Source of the DNA: Acanthaster planci
Lineage: Eukaryota > Echinodermata > Asteroidea > Valvatida > Acanthasteridae
Assembly: GCF_001949145.1 (NCBI RefSeq)
Contig: NW_019091429.1
Coordinates: 1,065,891-1,129,890 of the forward strand
Direction: 5' to 3'
Length of the DNA stretch: 64,000 nucleotides
In this document: positions 47,155 to 57,377 of the stretch, piece after piece
How the letters are laid out: each line of letters starts with the position of its first letter
Numbering within the stretch: the stretch's first letter is position 1
Program-made: the position numbers and the translations under genes
The notes under the pieces: generated by a model
Databases searched by the model: none
The model's input: only the letters and a program-made list of their open reading frames with translations
What the model was told of the DNA's origin: nothing

Positions 47155-48489
47155 ATCCTGATAAAACAAAGGCGTTTGCAAAATTGGAGCAATAAACCAT
47201 CCTTGGACCTTTCTTGATAGATTGGATGACTGCCATTGCATCAATGATGCATGCTTTGTTTCGGCTCTCAATACTTTGTGAATCATTTACTTCAGATTCA
47301 CTTGGTGGCTCCATGTTGTACTCTTCAATGGCATGGACAAAAGCTCTTGTCAATTGGGATAGGAAGAAGACCATCTGAGAAGAACAGCAATCTGGGTATA
47401 GCTGGAAACTCATATTATCTGATTGTCTTACTAAGAAAAAAATGCAGAAAAAAATGGCACCTTACATGTATTTTTCTAAATCAGCACCCCAAAATTGACA
47501 AAGCTAGCCAATAAAATCCATTTTGGCAAAACGCATTAAACAGCATACTGTGCTACATTGTAGTTGCAAAGAATGCACGATCAACACCAACCCTTTTAGT
47601 GTAGGCTTGTGAATGCAAAAGCAGGCTGCTTTGTTAATGTTGTCCATACATTGTGTGTCTGGGCCAGGCCGGGCTGGGCCAGCATGTGCGGGCTACATGC
47701 TGCAATCTTGACAAGGCTTAGCTAGGTATGCATATTCTTGGACAATATGTCATTCGGTGTATCAAACACAGCGATAATTCTTTATACTGCATAAATGCAC
47801 ATGATCTAAATGCATAACCAAAGAAACTTCTTTAACCAGCTGAAAAAGAACTACACGTACTATCCCACACTTGTAACATGAGCGAAGCAAGAATTCTTGC
47901 TGCTTGATAAAAAAATTTACGATATTAGTGTACCACTCCTTAAACATTAAACATGATGTTATAAACTTTAGACTATGCAAAATGAAAACAAGGTACCATT
48001 AGACAACATTTGCAAATTATGAGATGTTAACATTTTTAATTCTCCCTACATGCTGCCTCTGACTCCGGTTCAGCTTTCAAGCAAGCCGCCCAAATGTAGC
48101 TTGCAATCATTAATTCTTTCTGGTGGCCATGTGACTGAAATGAAGGAAGCTTTGTGCATGCCCCGGCTAAAGCCTGGCTGACGCCGCCTGCCCAATGCAG
48201 CACTCGTGTGCTCCTCACACAAAAATTTGCCCTTCCGTTACAAAGTTTGTGTTTGCATATCATCCGCTGGCATTGTATATGCTCTGTATTATCACAACTT
48301 GCCATGTTTCGCATCATTCTGCTGTTGCAGGCATCCATGAACATGGGGGATGGAAAATTAACATCACAAAGGACGCACAAAATGGAACTTCTAATGAGCT
48401 CTTGTTCTTCCCTTGGCACTCACCTAAGCTGGGAGTTCTACCCTGGGAGAAAGGGCCTATTGTTGGATTTATTCAATCCCCATGCAGAA

Positions 48490-49400
48490 CAGGAGGAATG
48501 CTCCTTTAAACTTGTGTCACGTGATTTGCCTTTAAACAGAAAACATTTTCTGAAATATTCGAAATTTGGACTCTTGGGTACGTATTAAATTAAATAACAC
48601 AACATAAAATACATGATTTCTCTTTCGTTCTCATAGCAATCTTAAGCCAAAGTTAACGACTACTCACAAGTTTTCAGTAGCAAACGTGAACAAAACATAT
48701 GGAAAAACTGCAGCTTTGATCTCATGTCACGTGACCCCTGATGAAGTCATTTTGACAATTTTTTTTCCTGGGAGCCTCTATCCATGGTGGACTTCTAGCA
48801 CACATAAATGAAATAAGTGAGATTGTCCAAGGTGCCGAAGACTAGCTGTTGAAAAACATGTACAAAATCTATGGGGAAAATTAAATATCCACAAATCAAC
48901 TTAAAAATAGGTGATGACATGATCATGACATCATCATAAATTTAGCAAAATTCTTTTTATCAGGGTCTTTGTTGGCTGTCACTTTGATGATGATCAAACA
49001 TCAGGAAGTTACCAAAATGGAGGCCTGAAAATGTATAAAGTCAATGGGCTGAAATAATGTTGAAAAATCAATAACAAATCAGATAATCACGTCATCATGA
49101 CGTCATCCAATTACACAAATTTTTGTATCAGATCTTTGTTGACTTTCACTTTGATAACGACCAAACATCGCAAAGTTACTATTGTGGTGGCTTGAAAACG
49201 TACAAAGTCAATGGCCTAAAATACATATGCAGAGAAACTGCTCCTTTACGTTCATGTCACTTGACTCGCATTTAAAATGAAAGATATGTATGAAATATTA
49301 CTTGATATTTGAACTCTAGGGTACATTTGTAATCGAACGAAAGGGAAAATTTCTCTTTCGTTCTTGCATATTTACACTTAGAATGCTGGGTGAGGACGAC
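48490..49400 (+). repeat. CRE-palindrome repeat block
   Basis: Tandem units of about 167 bp are seen at 48981 and 49148 (actttgatgatg / actttgataacg, then caaagtcaatggg, then tgacgtcat). A longer-range pair (gctcctttaaacttgtgtca near 48500, gctcctttacgttcatgtca near 49240) flanks them, each followed by ttctctttcgttct. The perfect hairpin GAACGAAAG/CTTTCGTTC lies near 49335-49365. It is related to 12780-13010. Confidence 0.65.
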
Positions 49401-50406
49401 AAGTTTTCTTTTCCAAAAGTCTGAAATCTGCAAATTAGCAGATTATTATCTTGCTTGTTTACACAAGAACAGATAGCATTATATTTATTGCAATATATCG
49501 GTTACAAAATACTAGATCAGATAGAATGTGCCAACATTTTAGAAACTGCACTTCCTCCTATTCATTCAGGTGTGAATGAGTGATTCCAGATCACGGCCAC
49601 AATCCTGACAGATTTTTATGTTGGGCTAGTATTTGTACACAGACTTATTTATTTTGTCCTTTTGTGTCTTCTCGTCAGAGCAAGTCATATGTTATCTTTG
49701 ATATTCGTGGGTGGTTGAACAAAAATGTAAATAATTTTCTATTGTTATACCATATTTTTAAAGTTTTTAAAAAATATAGGGTTATGTTACAATTTGGGTG
49801 TTGACAATCAGTCAGTGAAATAGTCCAATGGAGGATTGATACCCCAAAATAAACTACATGTAATCAGCTTTTTCAAAGCAACTAAATTGTTTAAAGAACA
49901 GGCTACATCTGTCTTAAAGTTACAAACCTTTATTACAAGATCAGCTGAATAATTTTGTCCACTTCCATCAGTTCACCAGATCTGGGCTGATGATTTCCAC
50001 CAAGTCAAAGGCAACGGCCATGTGACCCCTTAAATGAAGAAGTATTACAGAGAGTCACTAACATCATTCTTTCAGTTTGAAAAGATTTATGCATGTATGT
50101 ATGTATGTGACTCTCTGTGACACATCTTCACACTGCACTGACAGGGTCGCTAACAGATAGTTTTTCCCGATACAAAGTTTTTAATCTTCAGGGTTTCTAT
50201 TTACACAGCCCACATGAAGAAAACAACGTGTATATTGTACAGTTTTATTCTTGTAGAAATCTTCTCACAAATCAATCTAAATTTACAAGAAGACTTCTAC
50301 ATGCAAAATGGCTAATGCTACATGTATGTCACAGTTACACCTTTTAGTCCCTGCTGAAGACAAAAAATTAAGCCTCCAAAAGAATTTCCAGTTATAGGCA
50401 ACATAA

Positions 50407-51549
50407 CCACTTCCTGCCAAGGGCATTTATAAATGTTGATTCTGCTGGGCCAGAGTATTTTTCATTTTTTTTCTGTTTTTAAAATTCTTTACAAATTCAT
50501 GTCTTCATTTACTGGACACTTCCACCCACACAAAGGACTGTCTGGTCCTACTCTAATCTGAGAGACAACATCTATTGACATCTATTGACATTCCAGCCAG
50601 GCCTGCTGCCTTCTAAAAAGAGCCCAAATTGTGCATGCTACATAATTTTCTTTAGTTCCCGAAAGTGGCACAATGCGTTGCTGACGTCTTTTCAATAGGG
50701 GCCAGATTAGCATGCAGCGGTACTTTGTGGCTCATCGCTGCAGTGGTAGAGCAGTTTTGTCCCTGGTGGTAATCCGCTAGTCTGGATACCAGACCCGATG
50801 ATTCTGACTACCCAATGAATCAAGGGTCCGGTATCACCAAATGGACTGGAGGAATTCCTCCAGTTTTCCAGAAATAGCAGAAATATTCCGAAGTCGTCCC
50901 ATCTACATTCTGCATGTTCGGATGGTACCGTTGATGTTGACAGTTACTCCCGGTCGGGTAGGCGGGCTTGTTGAACGTAAACCGTCAGCAATCATGCATA
51001 GGCATATTACAACAAAGTTACAAACAACTTACTTGTTGATAGGTGTGTGCGTGGAAAGAATTGATTAACTAAAAGAATTTTGAAAATTATTATGCATGAT
51101 TTTGAATTTTCTGAGATTGTTTCAAGTGCGTCTCATTAGGGAACACTCAGCTGAATTGGAACACACAACGTAAGAGGATGAAATCAAAAACATCCGGGCT
51201 TTCAACTTGTGACCTCTGACTCTTGCATCACATCAATTTATATCCATGGGTGATGCCTGACCTAAGATTCTTTACCAAGGGTCGTCAGGGAATCTTTGAG
51301 CAGGGAACCAGACTAATAATCCGCTCGCACTGAATGCCCCAAACAGTGGTATACTGTTTCAAAAAATGCTGGATTATTTCTGCTATTGACAGAGAAAAAA
51401 TGTTGGTAATTCCCAGCAGCCTGGTCTTTTGATACGAGTACGTTTTTGCTTTTTTTTACAAGGCCCAGTTCCCTTTGTCTGATTTTGGACACCCCAGCTG
51501 TGCATATAAAGAATATGTGCCTGAAACCGGGCTCCCCAGCAGCAAGTGG
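50407..51549 (-). mobile_element. TTAA-type MITE, family M1 copy 4 (split by hAT-like element)
   Basis: Reverse-orientation copy with ends CCACTTCCTGCC (50407) and GCAGCAAGTGG (51549), flanked by ATAA and TTAT (decayed TTAA). Without the insertion at 50779-51317 and one 8-bp TSD it is 596 bp, close to the 588 bp of copy 1. The sequence resumes exactly on the far side of the insertion. Confidence 0.85.
50779..51317. mobile_element. hAT-like nonautonomous element, 539 bp, nested
   Basis: Flanked by the perfect 8-bp direct repeat AATCCGCT (50771-50778 and 51318-51325), which occurs only once in the uninterrupted MITE copies. Ends are AGTCTGGATACC and, inverted, ATTAGTCTGGTTCCC. No coding capacity. 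The 8-bp target duplication points to the hAT superfamily. Confidence 0.85.
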
Positions 51550-52254
51550 TTATTCAGAATTCAAATAAAATGTACAAGTGTACAATGTGCATATCTTTCA
51601 ATTTCCAGAATTAAGAATATAAACAAGTGCCCTGTTGTAGGCAAGGAAATCTGACTAATTGGAACAAGAGGTGTTGCTACACCTTTCAACACAATTCATT
51701 ATATTTCATTTGATCTTCACATTTCAAACACACATAATCGTAGCCCAGATCTTGCGAACTGAAATTGTGAGAAAATAAGAGTTCTTATGTTTTAACTGTA
51801 GCAAATTTCAACAAAAAATCCTGTAGATTTTTAGAATTTGAAGGGCAAAAACACATATTTTAGATTATAAATAAACATGAAAACCCCTGCAGCTACTTTT
51901 TCCAACAAAATAAATTTCAGATGCAAACTCAGATTTCGCATGTCAGATCGAGTTAACCATGTGCCTTAGAGAAGTTTTAAAATGCATACACTGGAAATGA
52001 AAATAGCCACCTCAGTTAGCTCTTACATAAATGTACATGGCTTGACTTCCTCATTAAAAAATCAAATTAAAAACACCCACATCTTACCAATCTAATGTTG
52101 GGGGTTCAAAATGTTTTAATTTATGAAAACAACACTGACGATAGAGACTTCTTAAGTTCCTTACATTTTACAGTATTAAAATATTTAATATTTGACTAAA
52201 GTCAAATTAAAGATTTACCCCACTTTCAAGTGAAAAAAGGATGCAAAGCTTCAC

Positions 52255-52394
52255 CTGTTGTGGTCTTGACCGACTGATGAGTACTTGTATTCAGCTGGTA
52301 GACGGTTCACCTGGAGATACTGGTGCAGACGTGACTTTGCATTAGATAGTGTCCAGTTGCCATGGATACCAGCATTCAGATCTAAGTTTTCAGA
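52255..52394 (-). CDS. DHX9: DHX9 exon: first half of dsRBD2
   Basis: A 140-bp exon, phase 0 at its start, ending after two bases of an Arg/Ser codon. It reads SENLDLNAGIHGNWTLSNAK, then SRLHQYLQVNRLPAEYKYSS, then VGQDHN. This is the start of double-stranded RNA-binding domain 2; the GNWT...AK.RL.QY and EYKY..VG.DHNR phrases are characteristic of DHX9. Acceptor AAAG at 52395 has a modest pyrimidine tract (CATTCCTTTCGC), and donor GTGAAG follows 52255. Because it is upstream of the exon at 27062 in the same orientation, the gene spans at least 52 kb of this window. Confidence 0.93.
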
Positions 52395-53248
52395 CTTTAT
52401 GCGAAAGGAATGAAAATGAATACCTTACATTAGATTATCATGTTTTACCTGTATTAAAAGTACATGTACAGTATATCACAATAAAACATAGCAAGTGGGT
52501 GGAAGTTTAACAACCATGTATTTGATAAGTCACATGTACCCAGGAACCCAGATATGTCCCAGACAATGACATACAATACCTGGATGTAAATGAGCATTTT
52601 TTTCTCATAGAGCCATATATAACAACTAGAGTGGGAACTTCTCATTCTCCACACAGAGAAACTTTGATGCCATTCTAGGCCAAATATTTTGGCCTAGTTT
52701 TCTTCACAAAACACCTCTCAACTTTTCCAAGTCAAAACACTCGTATTTATTTGTTTTCCTAATTACATTCACAATTTTTCAATTATCATCACAAGTTTAC
52801 TTTGGCACTTGCCGCAAACAGAATGTTGCGGGAGACCACTGTTGATTTTATAAATCACAAATTACAAATGGACTTTGAGCAGGAGAAGAGGAAGAAGCAA
52901 ACAAAAAGGACAAAAAGTATGTCTTTTTCGCAAAGTTGCAAAAAAAACACCAAATATATACCAGAAAAACACTCTTACCACATGAAGTGTGAAAATGAAG
53001 GTAAAACTTTATTCAAGAAGGAAGGATGGATTATCAAATCGACACAGAACTGTTCAGAGAAAATGGAAACTTGACAAATCGAAGATCCCTAGAAAGACAC
53101 ATTTTGAAAAAAGAAGGCCGATCATGGCGATGAGGCCATATTGCACTGTGGGAGGTCAGGGTGCAATTAGTAGGCGCCTGGGAAACTTACATATGTAGTG
53201 ACTGTTTGGGTAGTTAGAGCGGCATGGACTGCCTCTTATTAACGGGTA
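52395..53248. other. Unassigned sequence right of the dsRBD2 exon
   Basis: Presumably an intron of DHX9. AT-rich; a 90-codon Lys-rich plus-strand frame at 52802-53074 has no recognisable similarity. No dsRBD1 exon was found. Confidence 0.5.
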
Positions 53249-53705
53249 CTCTAAGGTCGAGTTCAAGCTGCTAGTTCCCGTATGTTCACGAACAGCTCGA
53301 TTTGTTGTTCATGGGTCGGCTGCTCGATCGCTGGTAGTTAGTGAAAAGCAACATGCAACATGGAATCTTCCATGTAGGCTGCATTATTCGAGAGTTAATG
53401 TTTGGATGGGCTGAATTATTTTCTATATAAACAGGAACATTCATTTCTGTGTTACGGAAAATAATTAATGTTAATTTTGCAAAACTTCCCATTGTCTATG
53501 GCTCTGGAAGCCATCTCTCTACTTTTTGCAGCTGTTCAAAAATCTAAATCTCACGAGTTTTTCCGTGCGTTCCTGTAAAACCCCGACAAGGAGGTGGTGT
53601 GTAATCCTGTTCCGAGAACAGTGTTCTTGAGTCGTGTTCCCGCCGTTCGAGCGCGAGCACAAGAAACCCGTGTCAAGAACAGGCTGCCCGAACTCGACCT
53701 AAGTG
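53249..53705. mobile_element. TIR element, about 457 bp, AGGTCGAGTTC ends
   Basis: Left end ACTCTAAGGTCGAGTTCAAG and right end (inverted) ACACTTAGGTCGAGTTCGGG are imperfect inverted repeats extending about 30 bp. The interior has no coding capacity. No target duplication was confirmed, so the superfamily is open. Confidence 0.6.
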
Positions 53706-55726
53706 TTAAAACATAACACTCTACATGTACATTGCAAGGATCGTGCATTGCACTACATCCCAGAAAAATGCCATTTAATTGTTTTCCCTGTAGGACTTGC
53801 CTACTGTTACACAACACAAAATAAATACATGTAGTTATCTCCCTTTTTCTTTCACTTGTCCAATTTGCCCAAAAAATACAAGTGCAAGTACCTTCTTTTC
53901 TTCAACCTTCGACTGCCATTTTTTGTTTTCCACAAATACAAAAAGGGCAATGCATAACAGCATGGTATACAAGTGCACACCAATGGTGTGAACCAAGTCT
54001 AGCAATCCTGGCCAAATGATGTTGGGCTCCTACCCCTGTGCCCCCCTCAACGTTGGGTCTCAATGTGCGGTCTGTGCTTCAGCTCAACATGACAACATTG
54101 ACCAGGGAGAATAGGGAACCTATGGAAGGTATGGCTATTACCAGATATTCCAAAAATTTTGACCAGGAGTGTAGTCAAGGTCACTAACTACCCTCGGACA
54201 TGTACAATAAGCAGCTCAGTTTGTCGTTGATGAATGGCTATTCAACTGAGAGATGCACGTTTATGTAAGAATTCCTCAAATTGTACAGCAATTCATGATT
54301 TCAGATTGCACCATGATTTTCGAATCAGGACGACCTCTTATCTGTCTTACCTCTTCAATGTTCCTCTTCTCCCCTCTCCTATCAAAGAAATTCCGCTGGT
54401 AGGATGGCAGTCCACTATCCCTTTGATCTTCCTGTCCAATATTGGGACCACCTTTTTCATTTAGAAAGTTACAAAAGTATACTGCAAATCATCTCAAATG
54501 TGCCTAAACATGTACATTTGAAGCAAGATATGGGACAGAGAACATCCCCCCCACACACATACCTTTGTGTTGGTCATTGTTTGTTGAAATCCCAGGAATG
54601 TTTTTAGGGGGAATGTTTAGGTAACAATTGTCTAGAGTGTGTCTAGGGATTGGACATGTAGGGGGGTACCCCTCTGACCCGTATCTTGCTGGGTATATTA
54701 AAATGTATTTGTTAATGCACGTGTACCATTATTTGTTTGTCAAAGCACACCAGCAAGAAGTGCAGAACCGGTATTACTGTAATTGCAATTAGGTAATATA
54801 TACCCTCTTTAAGGGTCTTGAAATTTTGCGAGAAGTGAATGTGTACTCTACAAGTGATTTGTATTAAGAATCACCATGGTCGCTTATTAAAACTCACCCT
54901 TCCAAGGCATATACCCAGCAAGAAATGGGACAGAGGAGTAGGCTTTGACTTTTCATTAAAAGGCTCTATCAGTGATGTCAATATGCACGCACGCTTTGCA
55001 CTTGATAAACTCTAAATGCACAAAAATTTGAACCTTTCCTGTACTTTGGGATGTGTACAATACATGTTCACATGCCTTGACCAACATGTACAGTATTTGT
55101 GATTACTTGATAAAATCGGCCTACAGTTCAATATCAATTGAACGTGTTTACAATTAAGGTTCAGTTTTATTTCCATGTATGACTGGCAATGCATAAAATA
55201 GTCAAATATTTGATCAAATTCTACATAACTCTATATCAAAACACACCATATATGTATACAAATGGGACATTCCATATCAGATCAACAAAACTGTTCACCT
55301 TATGGCTTCCAAACAAAACCCCAAATATATCAACACCTCACTGGACTGAATCCCTACCATGTCACACTTAATCATTCCATCTCACTAAATCCCCAATCAT
55401 CCTAAGAATTCACCTTCCCACCCAGCCATATTACAGACAACATACCCACATCCCCAAAATATCCACCAAATACCCCTTTTAGGCTCAGACTGGGTTCTCA
55501 TGGGGCTAGGTGGTTTCTAAATGCAAACAATTTACAATATATTGCACCATTAAAAGATTGCTATGAAGAAGCCATTTTAAGTTAACAGCTGACAGAAAAA
55601 TGGCATTTTATTTGAACATTTGGACCAGATGAACAAGACACAACAGACGCAGTTTCCTTAACACACAAAACTGCTTTTTATTAACTGAGATAGCTTCTAA
55701 CTTTTCTGACTATCGCCAACCATGAT
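53706..55726. other. Unassigned AT-rich sequence
   Basis: No exon, RNA gene or classified repeat was recognised. Short TACATGTA-type phrases are scattered, as elsewhere in the window. Confidence 0.5.
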
Positions 55727-55730
55727 TTAA

Positions 55731-56083
55731 AGCTGCACTATGACAGAGTTGAAAAAACGAAATAAAATTTTTTTACCATATAAACAATGTCTCAAAGTTT
55801 CCAGCAATACTTCTTTTGGTTGTTTTTCATAATGGCTTATGATGTTAAATGACTAATAAAAACTGAGAATTTTGTGTCTGCAGATCGTCGTTTTGAGAAA
55901 ACTTTCTTTGTTGGCGCTACATAAAACAGGGTTCCTGGTTCTCTGTCCGAAACCAACATCAACGCAATATGAATTAAGGGAACCGCGCAAAGTCGTGACG
56001 AATGTGGTAGTAGTCTCGCGACCAGCGCTAGTGCTCAGCTCATAGCTCAGTGCACGTACGGGATCGAGTGAAAACGCGGATGA
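55731..56083 (+). repeat. Repeat R1 copy 2 (5' end of THAP element)
   Basis: Second copy of the block at 14525-14875, same orientation, again starting directly after TTAA (55727-55730). It is followed within 40 bp by the THAP coding start at 56119, so it probably contains that element's terminal repeat and promoter. Confidence 0.75.
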
Positions 56084-56118
56084 GAATTTATAATTTTTCT
56101 ACTTCTGCCTACATCTCA

Positions 56119-56404
56119 GCATGCCCCCAGATTGTGTGATTGGCGGTTGTGCCAGAACATCCTCGAAAGAATCGCAATGTTACGCTTTATCAATTCCCCA
56201 AAACAGCCGAGTTTGTCGAAAGTGGGTGCGAGTTGTCTGCACCACTCAGGCGGAGTTTTCGGCAGTACAAGTATGGAATTAACACTTAGAATTGATGACA
56301 ACTGGCAAGATCGGTCGTCTGGGCTGAAGCAACAATTTGGCCTGAAGACAAGATACATACTCAAGCCGGGAGCAGTACCGAGTTTGAAATTGCCCTCCAT
56401 AGCC
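56119..56404 (+). pseudogene. THAP-domain relic (Kolobok-like transposase N-terminus)
   Basis: The start ATG at 56119 opens a C2CH zinc-finger DNA-binding domain of the THAP type: MPPDCVIGGCARTSSK (first Cys pair), RVCRKWVRVVCTTQAEF with the invariant Trp. After a frameshift near 56270-56290 come LKQQFGLKTRYILKPGAVPS and LKLP, where the (K)PGAVPSL motif is the conserved end of THAP domains. The second ligand pair is damaged: where CxxH would be expected the frame reads RIDDNWQ. THAP domains plus TTAA targets are typical of Kolobok transposons (P elements also have THAP domains). Only the domain end is kept, and the frame then runs into Polinton-type sequence. Confidence 0.72.
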
Positions 56405-56899
56405 ACCGGGATCAGTGCTACCGATCATGCTGATAGGTTTATCAAATCTCAAGTCGCCATCAGGTCTAACATTCCGTCTAATACCATAAACGCCTACAAA
56501 GCCAGTCGCGATATTGATGATTTGAACAAGATCGAATACGTCGTTAAACCACCTTACACGGCCAAGAATCGAATGTATGTTAAAATAGATCCCTATGCTT
56601 CTCTATTTGACCACCGAAAAAGACCTATTAACTAGTCAAATATCGAAAAATTTACCGATAAGAGATGTGACGCACAATCTTTTATTCACCCAAAAGATGT
56701 ACACTACGGTACTCACGGTTCAATGTCATGTGGTGCCAGTGTCAGGTATAAAGTATAGGCGGCTATGTTGAAAATTAGAAATGACGGTCTTATTTCAAAT
56801 AAATCTGTGCTACAAGCATTTAGTGGATTTGATTATAAAGACGAGTTTGAAGATTGAGAAAAAATGAGATTTTTTTTTAAAACCTTATATAAAAATTAG
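56405..56899 (+). pseudogene. Polinton small protein of unknown function (three in-frame stops)
   Basis: One frame runs from about 56405 to a stop at 56897-56899, interrupted by in-frame stops at 56633-56635 (TAG), 56756-56758 (TAG) and 56855-56857 (TGA). It contains ADRFIKSQVAIRSNIPSN, NAYKASRDIDDLNKIEYVV and KIDPYASLFDHRKRPIN. After the first stop come CDAQSFIHPKDVHYGTHGSM and LKIRNDGLISNKSVLQ. The frame is fused upstream with the second half of the THAP relic, so its true start is unclear. Composition is basic and it has no transmembrane segment. I recognise no domain, and the link to the Polinton is from position alone. Confidence 0.5.
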
Positions 56900-56901
56900 A
56901 G

Positions 56902-57345
56902 ATGAAAAAACCAAACAACGTCAATTGTCACTTTTGCAAAAATGTAAAAACGCCTGTTAACGTAATAGACGGCAGTTATTCTAACCGCTGTTCAGACTGT
57001 CGCCATATTTATCCGTGCCAGGACTGCAGGCATTGCACACATTACGCAGGATGTACCAATTGTTCTGATTTTGAATCTTGTCAGGAATGGGATAGTTGCT
57101 GGAACTGTTATTCTTGTGAAAGTTGTATCGAATGTATCTCTTGTTTTACTTGTACTTATTGTATCAATTGTATGAACCAGAGAGATAAAGATTTTTTAAT
57201 ATTTATAAATGGCATTTATAAAAGACTGAAATTAATTATGCCAAATGACCCCTTACCCGAAATAAAAAACAGACTTAGACAAAGGCAAAAGCTATTCCTA
57301 GTAAACGCGTGTACAAGCTGCAAATTGAGTGACCTAAGGTTTTGA
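56902..57345 (+). CDS. Cysteine-triplet protein of the Polinton, 147 aa
   Basis: An intact ORF starting two bases after the stop of the preceding frame. Residues 1-29 are basic with one CHFC pair. From Cys30 to about Cys90 nearly every third residue is Cys (CSD, CRH, then CQD, CRH, CTH, and later CWN, CYS, CES, CIE, CIS, CFT, CTY, CIN). All spacings are multiples of three. The triplets lacking Cys begin with Ile, Tyr, Phe or Trp instead (IYP, YAG, FES, WDS). The C-terminal 55 residues are charged, Lys/Arg-rich and end with a further CTSC. In total there are 21 Cys in 147 residues. No signal peptide or membrane segment is seen. I know no named family for this. It could be a multi-zinc protein or a cysteine-lined three-residue-per-turn solenoid. 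It is the only plus-strand gene here without a break. The reading frame is certain, the function unknown. Confidence 0.75.
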   Translation: MKKPNNVNCHFCKNVKTPVNVIDGSYSNRCSDCRHIYPCQDCRHCTHYAGCTNCSDFESCQEWDSCWNCYSCESCIECISCFTCTYCINCMNQRDKDFLIFINGIYKRLKLIMPNDPLPEIKNRLRQRQKLFLVNACTSCKLSDLRF

Positions 57346-57377
57346 CAATTTCTTTGTGGAATTTGACTTCGTACGAA

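Larger units (their letters stand above)
44484..47413 (-). pseudogene. PIN/FEN-like, CXC-tailed repeat-family protein, copy 2 (split by hAT-like insertion)
   Basis: Minus-strand relic of a second, distinct member of the family at 14908-18840. From N to C: IIDAMAVIQSIKKGPRMVYC and NFANAFVLS (47260-47163). After the insertion (45657-47154) comes VIFDR...IDNSLKAQTRGKRSAG (45640-45590), then HNETKSKLTKYLGKALLQEY, LHEEADTLILLHVLDS (45350-45310), and GLHAFSCADWGGKFAG (45105-45058), which corresponds to the GCDS motif of copy 1. The tail is PCTHLCKSSDCGN (44550-44510). The EADT motif and the Cys tail match the family, but Asp/Cys residues at the GCD position are changed to SCAD. Stops and frameshifts are present besides the insertion. 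Function unknown. Confidence 0.75.
27063..52254 (-). other. DHX9 giant intron region (25 kb, hides at least one short exon)
   Basis: Lies between the two halves of dsRBD2. The exon ending at 52255 stops after two bases of a codon and the exon from 27062 begins with two bases of a codon, and a stretch of roughly 20 residues of the domain is missing between them. At least one small exon must therefore lie here or in the 41949-42568 gap. The rest is mobile DNA. No identity was found for 27063-28579, 29700-30344, 30441-31002, 36413-36711, 37235-39208 (a few TGACATCATCA-type phrases), 43812-44483, 47414-48489, 49401-50406 and 51550-52254. Confidence 0.7.

Noticed and set aside
48036-48588. Overlapping 127- and 144-codon ORFs on opposite strands
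   Set aside because: No similarity recognised; they mirror each other and have no splice or context support.
49950-50030. Short minus-strand stretch between an AG and a GT
   Set aside because: Looks exon-like by splice signals only; the encoded 18-20 residues match nothing in DHX9 that I know.
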